Below are positions 1-5,199 of a stretch of DNA of 5,804 nucleotides, in pieces. The stretch is from Bifidobacteriaceae bacterium (GTDB lineage: Bacteria; Actinomycetota; Actinomycetes; Actinomycetales; WQXJ01). Below the pieces are notes generated by a model, which was not told the DNA's origin, did not search any database, and worked only from the letters and a program-made list of their open reading frames with translations. Within the stretch, counting starts at the first letter, position 1. Each line of letters opens with the position of its first letter. The stretch spans positions 1-5,804 of the forward strand of contig JAITJY010000350.1 in NCBI GenBank assembly GCA_031278675.1. The letters run 5' to 3'. Both the position numbers and the translations under genes were made by a program.

Positions 1-251
1 TCTACTGCCTCATCGACGTGCTCGCCCTGCTCATCGCGCACGTCATGCGCCGCCGCGCCCACCAGGCCGGCCTCAACTTGTCCTACGAGAAGATCTGCGC
101 CGAACTCGACCAGGTCCAAGAGGTCGTCATGCTCTACCCGAAAGACGGGAAGGGCCGACCCGTCGCCAAACGGGCGCTCACCGAGACCACGCCGCTCCAG
201 GACCAGTTGCTCGCGCTATACGGCGCCGACGCGCACGCGCCCATCCGGTGA
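1..251 (+). CDS. IS1634/IS4-type transposase, C-terminal fragment (5' end outside window)
   Basis: The reading frame enters from the left edge (first full codon at position 3) and ends at TGA 249-251, so only about 82 C-terminal residues are visible. The peptide starts YCLIDVLALLIAHVMRRR and continues with NLSYEKICAELDQVQEVV. This hydrophobic helix followed by an Arg-rich turn and a short helix is the usual tail of DDE transposases of the IS1634/IS4 type, in which a late helix of this kind follows the catalytic Glu region. The DDE residues themselves lie outside the window, so activity cannot be judged. The downstream CA-rich noncoding tail with a possible terminal repeat near 337 fits a complete 3' end of the element. 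The GTG at 18 is an internal Val codon, not a start. The family assignment rests on pattern recognition alone; another DDE family is possible. Confidence 0.68.
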   Translation, partial: YCLIDVLALLIAHVMRRRAHQAGLNLSYEKICAELDQVQEVVMLYPKDGKGRPVAKRALTETTPLQDQLLALYGADAHAPIR

Positions 252-338
252 CACATAGGTAATACGCCCACAACACCCAAAACCGGCCCCCCACCACGCA
301 CAACACCAACCCCACCACCCCTAAGAGGGAAAGTCAGG
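252..338. mobile_element. Probable right end of the insertion sequence
   Basis: This is the noncoding stretch between the transposase stop and the stop codon of the minus-strand gene at 339. It is strongly strand-asymmetric: about 257-322 is nearly all C and A on the plus strand. It ends in AGAGGGAAAGTCAGG (323-337), which read inward is CCTGACTTTCCCTCT and looks like a terminal inverted repeat. The matching left repeat and any target duplication lie outside the window, so the exact end is inferred. Confidence 0.4.
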
Positions 339-761
339 CTAGGCCTCCAGATCCTTCAACCGGGTCGCGGCCTCCCGCAACTCGTCTCTGCTCAGATGGA
401 AGCTGTGCAGGCCGCCACCCGCCCCTTCGGTCTCGGCCAGCCAGACGCTCATTCCCGACAGGTCGAAGGTGACGATGGTGTGTTGGTTGTCCGGCGCGAA
501 ACGGCAAGCCGCCGCCACAGTGGGCGTGGTGAATGGCTCCAAACCTGCGCCAGCCGTGGAGCCGGACAGATCAGCCACCAGGCCGCACAGCACGTAGCGG
601 TTGAAATACGCCGGATCATCGGCGCGGCCGAACGCGTCGCCGACTCTGGTCAAAGCTTTCAGCAGCGCGCTCGCGCCGCCGAAGCGCAGATAGAGGTTGA
701 CGCCGAGCACTTGATCAGCTTCGACGTTGTGGATGACGTTCACGTTCGCGCGATCTCCCAT
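339..761 (-). CDS. GDRAN-family small hypothetical protein
   Basis: The product is 140 residues of unknown function. It begins MGDRAN (residues 1-6), followed by GVNLYLRFGG (20-29), a DDPAYFNRYVLCGLV segment (48-62) and DN plus a beta-like IVTFDL stretch (91-101). This order matches a family I recognise from phages, plasmids and actinobacterial genomes, whose members start MGDRAN, carry a LYxxxGG motif, then a DxPYLxRIIFCxMV-like helix and a DNxxPILVVD strand. No enzymatic role is established for it. The protein is soluble, with no signal peptide or membrane segment. The ATG at 761 is supported by AAAGGAG five bases upstream on the minus strand. The stop TAG (341-339) lies directly against the probable insertion-sequence end. 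The gene is divergent from the toxin-antitoxin pair. Existence as a gene is likely; function is unknown. Confidence 0.8.
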   Translation of the reverse strand: MGDRANVNVIHNVEADQVLGVNLYLRFGGASALLKALTRVGDAFGRADDPAYFNRYVLCGLVADLSGSTAGAGLEPFTTPTVAAACRFAPDNQHTIVTFDLSGMSVWLAETEGAGGGLHSFHLSRDELREAATRLKDLEA

Positions 762-995
762 GATCGCTCCTTTCGTTGCTTAGAACTAGGTTTCGGCTCG
801 ACCGTCTCGACGGCTTCAGCCGAAGTTGGCAAGCGTGATGGCCGGGCAAGAGTTATAACGTTTTCCGATGTCGTTGGTTGCGGACGGATGCCGTCCATCT
901 GCCGTTGGGTCGCCTGCCGGACGAGCGTCGGGTTGGTTTGAACGTGGCACAACGCGCCTGTTCGTTTTGGTCGTTTCGCGTGTAGTGTTGTCAGC
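762..995. promoter_or_regulatory. Divergent intergenic regulatory region
   Basis: A 234-bp region between the divergent GDRAN gene (minus) and antitoxin gene (plus), with no credible ORF. It contains the GDRAN ribosome site (about 766-772), a compound stem-loop (792-824), a perfect GGACGG-ATG-CCGTCC dyad (882-896), three GTTGG repeats starting at 873, 904 and 932, and a candidate leaderless promoter for the antitoxin (961-996). Toxin-antitoxin operons are normally autoregulated, so operator sites are expected here. Which of these is the operator is not shown by the sequence. Confidence 0.5.
792..824 (-). other. Compound stem-loop in the GDRAN 5' leader
   Basis: Outer arms TTCGGCT (792-798) and AGCCGAA (818-824) are perfect inverse complements. 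Inside them, CCGTC (802-806) and GACGG (809-813) form a second stem. On the minus strand it ends 30 bases before the GDRAN start codon, so if transcription starts upstream the transcript would carry this hairpin just ahead of the ribosome site. It has no T-run on the minus-strand side, so a simple terminator is unlikely. Confidence 0.35.
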
Positions 996-996
996 A
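961..996 (+). promoter_or_regulatory. Candidate leaderless promoter of the toxin-antitoxin operon
   Basis: TAGTGT at 983-988 fits the actinobacterial -10 pattern TANNNT. A weak -35-like TTCGTT lies at 961-966 with a 16-bp spacer. Transcription would start about seven bases after the -10 box, at or next to the A of ATG 996. No Shine-Dalgarno precedes this ATG, which supports leaderless initiation. Confidence 0.45.
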
Positions 997-1499
997 TGAC
1001 CACCCTTCACCAAGACCGATCTGCGTCCGGCGCCGTCTTCCCTCCGGCGGATGGCTCCACGCTGACCCCGCTCTATGACACCCTCGTGTCCTCGGATGGC
1101 CCAGCGGCCCTGGTCGGCCCCGACGGGCGGAGAGTCGAGATCCCGACGCAGGTCCACGACGCTTTGACCCAAGTGGTCGACGCGCTGCGCCAGGGTTGCG
1201 CCGTCACCGTCGCCGCCGTCTCGACCCGTCTGACCACATCGCAGGCCGCTGAGCTGCTGGGCGTGTCAAGGCCGACGCTGGTCCGGCTGCTGGAGGACGG
1301 GGCGATCCCCTACGACCAGCCCCGCCGTCACCGTATGCTCCGCCTTGACGACGTGCTCGCGTTCAAAGAGCGACGCCAACACGAACAGCGGCTGCGGCTA
1401 GCGGAGATGACCCGCCAAGCGGCCGCTGACGGGCTCTACCAGGACAAAGCCGAAGACTACGCCGACGCGTTGCGCGAGGCCCGGGGGAAGACGGCCTGA
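996..1499 (+). CDS. Excisionase-type helix-turn-helix antitoxin (VapB50-like)
   Basis: 167 residues. Residues about 79-126 form an excisionase/MerR-like helix-turn-helix: TTSQAAELLGVSRPTLVRLL, then a short wing with PRRHRMLRLDDVLAFKERR. This is the typical SQAAxxLGVSRPTVxxLLxxGxIP signature of antitoxins paired with PIN toxins in actinobacteria, such as the M. tuberculosis Rv3750c/Rv3749c (VapB50/VapC50) pair. The N-terminal half (about 38-75) includes VGPDGRRVEIP and a helix, also seen in this family. The charged C-terminal tail (about 127-167) would contact and neutralise the toxin. The toxin gene starts five bases after this stop, so the two are surely co-transcribed. The protein probably also binds and represses its own promoter. 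ATG 996 has no Shine-Dalgarno and sits one helical turn after a -10 box, so leaderless translation is likely. Confidence 0.85.
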   Translation: MTTLHQDRSASGAVFPPADGSTLTPLYDTLVSSDGPAALVGPDGRRVEIPTQVHDALTQVVDALRQGCAVTVAAVSTRLTTSQAAELLGVSRPTLVRLLEDGAIPYDQPRRHRMLRLDDVLAFKERRQHEQRLRLAEMTRQAAADGLYQDKAEDYADALREARGKTA

Positions 1500-1504
1500 T
1501 TCCC

Positions 1505-2092
1505 ATGTTCCGTGTCATGCTGGACGCCAACGCGCTGGTCCCCATGGCATTAGCGGACACCTTGATGCGGGCGGCGGAGCGCGGTCTGTTCGTGCCGCTG
1601 TGGTCTGAGCGCATCATAGGCGAGGTGCGTCGAGCCGTTCTGAACGCGCGTCCCAGTTTGAGCCCGACGCGGGTCGATGCGCGCCTGCGCGCGATGCACG
1701 AGACCTTCCCTGAGGCGTCGGTGGCGGGTTGGGAGCCGCTGGTTGCCACTATCGAGTTGCCGGACCCGCTCGACCGCCATGTGGTGGCAGCGGCGGTTCT
1801 GGCGCGCGCCGACGCGATAGTGACCGCTAATCTGGAGGACTTTCCGGAGTGCAGCTTGAGACCGCTAGGCCTCCATGCGGTCTCACCCGACACGTTCTTG
1901 TGCGACTTGCTGGACCTCGCGCCACTGGTGATGACCCGTGTGATCGAAGACCAAGCCGCTGATGCCAGGAACCCACCCTTGTCAGCGAACGATGTGGTGA
2001 TCGCGTTGGGGTTGGCGGGCGCCAGGGATTTCGCGAAGGCGGTCGCGCAGAGCGGATTAGCCACTACGGGGGATGCCCAAGACCGAAGTTAG
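1505..2092 (+). CDS. vapC: PIN-domain ribonuclease toxin, VapC50-like
   Basis: 195 residues, the size expected for this PIN subgroup. The N-terminus FRVMLDANALVP supplies the first metal-binding Asp (D7). SERIIGEV supplies the conserved Glu (E40). DPLDRHVVAAAV supplies acidic residues D87 and D90, followed by VTANLEDFP (106-114). The position that is Asp in classic VapC proteins (T-x-D) is Asn109 here, with D112 nearby; VTxNLxDFP is normal for this subgroup. The C-terminal part (about 135-190, with RNPPLSANDVVIAL) matches the helical extension of VapC50-like toxins. PIN toxins are Mg-dependent endoribonucleases that cleave tRNA, rRNA or mRNA and halt growth; the target here cannot be deduced. 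It follows the antitoxin by five bases with no strong Shine-Dalgarno, so translation is probably coupled. No frameshift or truncation is seen. Confidence 0.87.
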   Translation: MFRVMLDANALVPMALADTLMRAAERGLFVPLWSERIIGEVRRAVLNARPSLSPTRVDARLRAMHETFPEASVAGWEPLVATIELPDPLDRHVVAAAVLARADAIVTANLEDFPECSLRPLGLHAVSPDTFLCDLLDLAPLVMTRVIEDQAADARNPPLSANDVVIALGLAGARDFAKAVAQSGLATTGDAQDRS

Positions 2093-2294
2093 TCAGGATG
2101 CTTCAGGCGCGGCGGACGGGTCCGGTAGGCGGTTCGGCTCTCCCGCGCGAGCGCAAAGGAATTGGCGAACGCGCCTACTGGCAGCCGTTGAGGCGGCGTC
2201 TGACCTGCTTGCCGCCTGCCGTGGGGGTACGACCTGCCCCGCAGTTCGCCCACTTCCGCCTTAGAGTGTCAGAGCCGCGTGGCACCATCTAGGC
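2093..2294. other. Intergenic region, no convincing gene
   Basis: Two overlapping plus-strand open frames of about 63 codons cross this stretch, but neither resembles a known protein and neither has a ribosome site, so I do not call them. A 7-bp perfect stem, AGGCGGC (2191-2197) with GCCGCCT (2211-2217) and a 13-base loop, could weakly terminate the toxin operon; it has no T-run. TAGAGT (2262-2267) is a possible -10 box for the next gene. Confidence 0.4.
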
Positions 2295-3086
2295 ATGGAT
2301 CAAACGGCAAGGGCTGCAGTAATCGAACGCATTAAACTACTCATGGCGTTGTCCAGTTCACCGCATGAAGCCGAGGCAACGCTTGCGGCAGAGCGGGCCA
2401 CCAAACTGATGCTGCAGTGGGTCATTGATGAGGCTGACCTCGCTGGCCAGGACAAGAAGGAGGAGCCAGTCAGGGTTGAGGTCGCGCTGCCGGGTGACAA
2501 AGCCGGTCTGTTCGACATGTTCCGGCTGCTCCAGGCCGTCGCTGAGGCGCACGGCTGTCTGGCGTTTTTCCACCGGGAAAGCGCCACGCAGCGCGGTTCA
2601 AGGGCAATTGGGCAGGTAGCGACCCTGGCAGGATTCGCCACCGAAACCGCCGCTGTCTGCCAGCTCTTCGCCACGTTAGCGGTCGTGATGGCGCGAGACA
2701 TGCGGCAAGGCTGGCGTACAGCCCATGCAGAGGCCGAAGAGCGCGTCCGGGCTGATCTAGCGGCGCGCGGGCTCGACAGCCGCGTCCGTCTGTCTTCCCA
2801 CGGTAAGGCCGCCTACCGGCGGGGCTTCTACCGCGGGTTCGCCTCAAGGATCGCGGCACGTTTGGAGGCGACCCGCGCGGCGGTTGAAGAAGCCCAAGCC
2901 GGCACCGGCAAAGCTCTGGTCTTAGCCGAACGCAAAGACAAAGTGGCGAACTGGACCCGCGACAACCTGGCAATCCATGAGGAGAGGATCAGGGCCGCCA
3001 GGATGTCACAGGTGGGCTGGGACGCGGGAGCCGCCAGCGGGGATCGCACTGCCCTGGGCCTGACATCAATAGGCCAAGAAGGGTGA
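2295..3086 (+). CDS. DUF2786-domain protein
   Basis: 263 residues. Residues about 11-49, ERIKLLMALSSSPHEAEATL then AAERATKLML, match the DUF2786 pattern (K-I-xx-LLALAxSxxxxEAxxAxxxAxxLL). The following region (about 70-220) resembles the helical C-terminal partner found with DUF2786: a FRLLQAVAEAHGC strand/helix, a long helix ending MARDMRQGW, then AAYRRGFYRGFASRIAARL (about 172-190). The tail (190-250) is rich in Ala, Lys and Glu and probably helical. The molecular function is unknown; members are common in actinobacteria and their phages and plasmids. No signal peptide or membrane segment is seen. ATG 2295 is chosen because the domain begins within 11 residues, but it lacks a Shine-Dalgarno, so it may be leaderless or weakly translated. 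It is flanked upstream by the toxin operon and is convergent with the M50 gene. Confidence 0.8.
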   Translation: MDQTARAAVIERIKLLMALSSSPHEAEATLAAERATKLMLQWVIDEADLAGQDKKEEPVRVEVALPGDKAGLFDMFRLLQAVAEAHGCLAFFHRESATQRGSRAIGQVATLAGFATETAAVCQLFATLAVVMARDMRQGWRTAHAEAEERVRADLAARGLDSRVRLSSHGKAAYRRGFYRGFASRIAARLEATRAAVEEAQAGTGKALVLAERKDKVANWTRDNLAIHEERIRAARMSQVGWDAGAASGDRTALGLTSIGQEG

Positions 3087-3175
3087 CTGTCAGGAGCCTG
3101 GGGCCGGGGGGCGGACGCGTAAGCCAGCGTGACGCCATCGGCTGGGACCAGAAGAAGTCAGATCAATACTGCTGC

Positions 3176-3207
3176 GAACGAAAGGCGCTGGTCAGCGCAT
3201 TTCGTTC
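3176..3207. terminator. Long near-perfect hairpin between convergent genes
   Basis: GAACGAAA (3176-3183) pairs with TTTCGTTC (3200-3207), and GCGCT (3185-3189) pairs with AGCGC (3194-3198). One G/A mismatch (3184/3199) separates the arms and GGTC forms the loop: 13 paired bases in all. It lies between the stops of the DUF2786 gene (3086) and the M50 gene (3279), where a bidirectional terminator is expected. Neither strand has a clear T-run after the stem, so it may instead be a repeat element or cruciform. Confidence 0.5.
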
Positions 3208-3278
3208 CGTTCAGACGATGGGAGCCAGCGCCCCGGACAATTCGGCTCAAACACCAACAAACCCGCAACTAAGCACAT

Positions 3279-4478
3279 CTAGGACAGCGTCTTGGCGTGG
3301 GCTATCAACTCGCGTTCGGAGGCGATCTCGCCCGCGTAAGGGTATTTGGCGGCGACCCGCTCGAACTCCTTTTCGGCGCGGGCGGCCGCAACCGGGTCCT
3401 TGTCGACCAGCCAGGCCAGGGCGTAATTGGCGCGCAGAACGGCCGGATAGCGGCGCATGGACTTCATGAAGCGGCGGACCTCTTTTGTCAACAACTGGTT
3501 GACCACCGGCGCGCGGTTGGCGCCAACTGCCTCGCAATAGACGCTTTGGACGGTCAACAACAGGCGGTGCAGGCCAGCCAGCGCCACGCCCGATTCGAGC
3601 ACCTGCTTGATCTGCGCCGCCGCCGCCTCGAATTCGAGCATGTCCAGCAGTCGGTCGCAGCGGTACACGTCGAGGCTGGCGGCCAGGGCGGCATCGGCCC
3701 CTGGCGGGGCGGCGAACCATTCTGCGGGCATGTCTCGCAGGCGAATTCCCTCAGCTGCCAATTCATGCATTTTGAGCGTCGTGGAAAAGGCGCGCCTTGA
3801 CGGCTCACCGGTTTCTCCGGCCATCTCAAGGGCATTCTGCCCGTCATTCGGGGCCAGGCCGAAGCGCAGCGGGATGCCGTTTAGGAGCCCCAGAAGCAAA
3901 CCCACGCCGGCTATTTCCGCCAGAACCAAGAACAGGGCGCTATCGCTCGGCGCGGCGAAACAAAGCGCCCCGGCCAGCCCGCCAACCGCGAGGTTGACAA
4001 TGGGACCGCCCAGATTGTAGAGGGCAAAAGGAATCTGGCCGCTCTTCGGATCAAGCGGTTCGGGCGGGGCCATCAAACACTGCCCCTGCATTCCGGCCAG
4101 GTGATAGCGGCGCAGACGCACCCGCCCGCCGGACTTTATCCAAACCCAAGATCCAAACCGGATAGAGACGAAGCGGTACCCCGTCAAACGCCCAAACAGC
4201 AAGTGTCCCGCCTCATGGATGACAACGTGAAAGACGACCGCCACGACCAAGCCCGCGAATATCAGCGGCGCCTCCAGGCCTATCCTGGAGGGGATGGCGT
4301 CTGAACCCCAGCGCAGCCCGATGAACAGGCCAAGCACCCCGCACGTCACCATGAAGGCAATCGGCGCGATCCGCTTTCCGCGCGCTCTAGCCGCACTGGG
4401 AGGCTGAGACTTTTGCACTTGAGCCGAGCTTTGCCTACTCGGGGTGCCTTTAGAAGTGCGCTTCCCACCAGCCACCAA
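3279..4478 (-). CDS. M50 site-2-protease-like membrane metallopeptidase
   Basis: About 399 residues. Numbers here count from the most upstream GTG at 4487. A Ser/Lys/Arg/Gln-rich N-terminus (1-40) precedes helix 1 (about 40-58) and helix 2 (about 74-98), which holds the zinc motif HEAGH (91-95). Then come AGMQGQCLMAPPE (131-143), NLGGPIVN (158-165) within helix 3, helix 4 (183-207) and IPLRFGLAPNDGQNAL (205-220), whose D215 is the expected third zinc ligand. This is the full catalytic set of intramembrane M50 proteases. Residues 225-402 form a soluble, helical, possibly TPR-like tail, so substrate or partner binding is likely there. GGAGG (4491-4487, minus) touches the GTG at 4487 and is too close for it; it sits 8 bases before TTG 4478 and 11 before GTG 4475, so one of these is the likelier start. 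Substrate unknown; no obvious sigma/anti-sigma neighbour. Confidence 0.8.
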   Translation of the reverse strand: MVAGGKRTSKGTPSRQSSAQVQKSQPPSAARARGKRIAPIAFMVTCGVLGLFIGLRWGSDAIPSRIGLEAPLIFAGLVVAVVFHVVIHEAGHLLFGRLTGYRFVSIRFGSWVWIKSGGRVRLRRYHLAGMQGQCLMAPPEPLDPKSGQIPFALYNLGGPIVNLAVGGLAGALCFAAPSDSALFLVLAEIAGVGLLLGLLNGIPLRFGLAPNDGQNALEMAGETGEPSRRAFSTTLKMHELAAEGIRLRDMPAEWFAAPPGADAALAASLDVYRCDRLLDMLEFEAAAAQIKQVLESGVALAGLHRLLLTVQSVYCEAVGANRAPVVNQLLTKEVRRFMKSMRRYPAVLRANYALAWLVDKDPVAAARAEKEFERVAAKYPYAGEIASERELIAHAKTLS

Positions 4479-4486
4479 TTCAGTCA

Positions 4487-4491
4487 CCTCC
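4487..4491 (-). promoter_or_regulatory. Shine-Dalgarno that decides the M50 start
   Basis: On the minus strand the sequence reads GGGAGGTGACTGAATTGGTG. GGAGG directly abuts the first possible start (GTG 4487), with zero spacing, but lies 8 bases before TTG 4478 and 11 before GTG 4475. The protein therefore probably begins three or four residues later than the longest frame. Confidence 0.55.
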
Positions 4492-4538
4492 CGGTATTCG
4501 ACTTGGCCACAGGCCCCAGACTTTCCCCTCAGGCCGCG

Positions 4539-4544
4539 ATTCTA
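4539..4544 (-). promoter_or_regulatory. Candidate -10 box of the M50 gene
   Basis: TAGAAT on the minus strand (4544 to 4539) is a good -10 hexamer, about 60 bases before the probable start codon. I see no good -35 hexamer at the right distance, so this is tentative. Confidence 0.3.
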
Positions 4545-4635
4545 GCCCCAGCCAGGCGGCCCGGCCGACTGAGCCGCCGCGAAGGTCTGCCGGACCGGGT
4601 CCGCCACCGCCTGGTCGGGTTGGCGGTCGGGACGT

Positions 4636-4666
4636 TTGCCTTCAAGCGCTTGAGGGTTTGTAGGGT
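4636..4666 (+). promoter_or_regulatory. MerR-type promoter/operator
   Basis: TTGCCT (4636-4641) and TAGGGT (4661-4666) form -35 and -10 boxes with a 19-bp spacer, the long spacing typical of MerR-controlled promoters. Across the spacer lies the 18-bp inverted repeat CCTTCAAGCGCTTGAGGG (4639-4656), with one mismatched pair and a perfect 12-bp core (4642-4653). The CTTGAGG half-site is the same as in the E. coli SoxR box, though the centre here is shorter by two bases. The start site would be at or next to the ATG at 4673, so the transcript may be leaderless. Confidence 0.65.
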
Positions 4667-4672
4667 TTGGCT

Positions 4673-5149
4673 ATGGCTCCAGCTTTGATCGCCGACCAGG
4701 TGTTCACCATCAATCAGGCTGCTCGTTCTTGTGGGATGGCCGAGTCCACGTTGCGCTACTACGAGCAGGTCGGGGTGATCCCGCCGGTCAAGCGCAACCC
4801 GTCGAACGGCTACCGCGTCTACACCCAGCGCGACCTGGATCTTCTGGACGCGGTGGCGTGCCTGGCGGCGGCCGGGATGCCGGTCGCGGACATGCGCGCG
4901 TATGTGGCCAACGCTGCCCGCGGCGAGGTGGGCCCCGAAGCGCAGATCGTGTTGTTGGAGGCCCACCGGGCGCGGCTGGCGGCCGAGGCCCGGGCCCTGG
5001 AGGCGCGCCGCCGCTACGTTGATCTGAAGGTCGCCTACTGGCAGGCGGTCGCTGCCGGCGACCAAGTAGAAGCGCGGCGCGTTTCGGCGCGGGCTCGCGA
5101 GTTGTCCGGCACGCTGCGCGGGGCCGCCGGTCCCGATGTGGCCCGATGA
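4673..5149 (+). CDS. MerR-family transcriptional regulator, AdhR/NmlR-like
   Basis: 158 residues from ATG 4673. A MerR winged helix-turn-helix spans about 10-78: FTINQAARSCGMAESTLRYY, then EQVGVIPPVKR and NGYRVYTQRDLDLL. Cys63, in AVACLAAAGMPV, aligns with the single conserved cysteine (Cys52) of B. subtilis AdhR, which senses formaldehyde and methylglyoxal by thiol modification. A second cysteine, C20, lies in the recognition region. Residues 90-130 form the dimerisation coiled coil, rich in Ala, Arg and Glu, ending in the YVDLKVAYW segment usual in this group. It has no C-terminal metal-binding cysteines, so it is not a metal sensor. A TTG six bases upstream is in frame, but the ATG better fits the promoter at 4636-4666. 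The dehydrogenase 50 bp downstream is its probable target. The divergent M50 gene could also be affected. Confidence 0.85.
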   Translation: MAPALIADQVFTINQAARSCGMAESTLRYYEQVGVIPPVKRNPSNGYRVYTQRDLDLLDAVACLAAAGMPVADMRAYVANAARGEVGPEAQIVLLEAHRARLAAEARALEARRRYVDLKVAYWQAVAAGDQVEARRVSARARELSGTLRGAAGPDVAR

Positions 5150-5199
5150 CCCGGCCCCTGTCCGGGCCTGCCCGGCGGGTAACCGTTTAGGAGGAGACC
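5150..5199 (+). promoter_or_regulatory. merR-adh spacer with strong ribosome site
   Basis: Only 50 bases separate merR from the dehydrogenase. AGGAGG (5189-5194) lies five bases before ATG 5200, a near-ideal Shine-Dalgarno. A short GC hairpin (CCCGG 5150-5154 with CCGGG 5162-5166) has no T-run, so I expect read-through from merR. No separate promoter is evident. Confidence 0.6.

Noticed and set aside
396..941. Plus-strand open frame of 181 codons
   Set aside because: It is antisense to the GDRAN gene and runs across the divergent regulatory region; no motif and no ribosome site.
1363..2064. Long minus-strand open frame of 233 codons
   Set aside because: It lies antisense to the antitoxin/toxin genes, whose products have clear family motifs. 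Its translation is rich in Ser, Arg and Ala with no recognisable domain, as expected for an opposite-strand frame in GC-rich DNA.
2073..2292. Two overlapping small plus-strand open frames after the toxin gene
   Set aside because: Arg/Pro/Gly-rich translations without family resemblance or ribosome sites; they overlap each other in different frames and one overlaps the toxin's end.
3083..3469. Plus-strand open frame of 128 codons across the intergenic gap
   Set aside because: It crosses the hairpin and then runs antisense to the M50 gene; composition is Arg/Pro-rich and no domain is visible.
3627..3638. 12-bp palindrome CTCGAATTCGAG
   Set aside because: It lies inside the M50 coding sequence and encodes LEFE; no reason to think it is regulatory.
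4271..4291. Perfect 8-bp inverted repeat CCTCCAGG / CCTGGAGG with a 5-base loop
   Set aside because: It lies inside the M50 coding sequence between helices 1 and 2 and encodes ordinary residues; probably chance.
4515..4531. CAGACTTTCCCCTC resembling the insertion-sequence end (CTGACTTTCCCTCT)
   Set aside because: The match is short and imperfect, and no transposase or second end is nearby, so I regard it as chance.
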